This document shows, one piece after another, positions 63,655 through 64,000 of a stretch of DNA of 64,000 bases. The translations under genes and the position numbers were made by a program. The notes under the pieces are model-generated. The model was not told the DNA's origin and did not search any database. It was given only the letters and a program-made list of their open reading frames with translations. Source of the stretch: Breviolum minutum Mf 1.05b.01 (taxonomy: Eukaryota > Sar > Dinophyceae > Suessiales > Symbiodiniaceae). The DNA lies in the NCBI GenBank assembly GCA_000507305.1, contig DF239274.1:123187-187186 (forward strand), given 5' to 3'. Numbering within the stretch: the stretch's first letter is position 1; every line of letters begins with the position of its first letter.

Positions 63655-64000
<346 letters not shown>

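Overview
This is nuclear DNA of a eukaryotic microbe, probably an alga or other protist. The evidence is exons with GT...AG splice junctions and in-phase introns of about 50-120 bases, eukaryotic domain signatures (a cold-shock domain and a WD40 blade), low-complexity protein tracts, long trinucleotide microsatellites and a very high load of short palindromic repeats. There are no prokaryotic operons, Shine-Dalgarno sites, rRNA or tRNA that I could see. I cannot name the species. The combination of a cold-shock gene, introner-like short inverted repeats and A/T homopolymer runs in a moderately AT-rich genome would suit several large-genome protists.

Most of the window is not exon. It is packed with roughly 75 copies (counted by eye) of short (mostly 70-170 bp) inverted-repeat elements in at least 16 sequence families (A-Q below). 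Most begin and end in TA and have no coding capacity. They look like TA-target MITEs of the Tc1/mariner-like type. Two nested insertions (family B inside A at 4980-5193, and D inside E at 29614-29926) show the TA junctions directly. One larger element of different composition (25206-26517) has inverted repeats of about 380-435 bp. A decayed Ty1/copia-like RNase H region lies at 33.3-33.9 kb and a possible gag zinc-knuckle remnant at 55.7 kb.

Between the repeats are short gene pieces. The best supported are on the minus strand: a cold-shock-domain gene (0.37-0.98 kb), a two-exon gene (6.2-6.7 kb), a Met/Gly-rich protein (17.6 and 19.4 kb), a three-exon gene (28.1-28.7 kb), a two-exon gene (43.4-43.6 kb), a WD40-type gene (46.4-47.7 kb), a two-exon gene (49.6-50.0 kb), a gene at 50.9-51.35 kb, a two-exon gene (52.1-52.4 kb), and open frames at 52.65-52.9, 57.4-57.6 and 62.0-62.2 kb. 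Plausible plus-strand exons lie at 0.1, 5.4, 12.3-12.8, 21.4-22.2, 24.6, 41.5-42.0, 44.2, 48.4-48.95, 50.1, 53.9, 56.2, 59.4, 60.3, 61.6 and 62.4 kb. Exon limits were inferred by eye from splice consensus and reading frame, so single-exon calls are hypotheses.

Layout: 0-6 kb, cold-shock gene and dense MITEs; 6-25 kb, scattered exons among repeats; 25.2-26.6 kb, the long inverted-repeat element; 26.7-34 kb, minus-strand gene pieces and the copia remnant; 34-42 kb, mostly repeats with a few exons; 43-53 kb, the gene-richest part; 53-62.6 kb, short exons separated by MITEs; 63.5-64 kb, minisatellite and a (CTA)n tract that runs off the end. MITEs repeatedly sit inside introns or flush against exons, so they appear to have shaped the intron landscape here.
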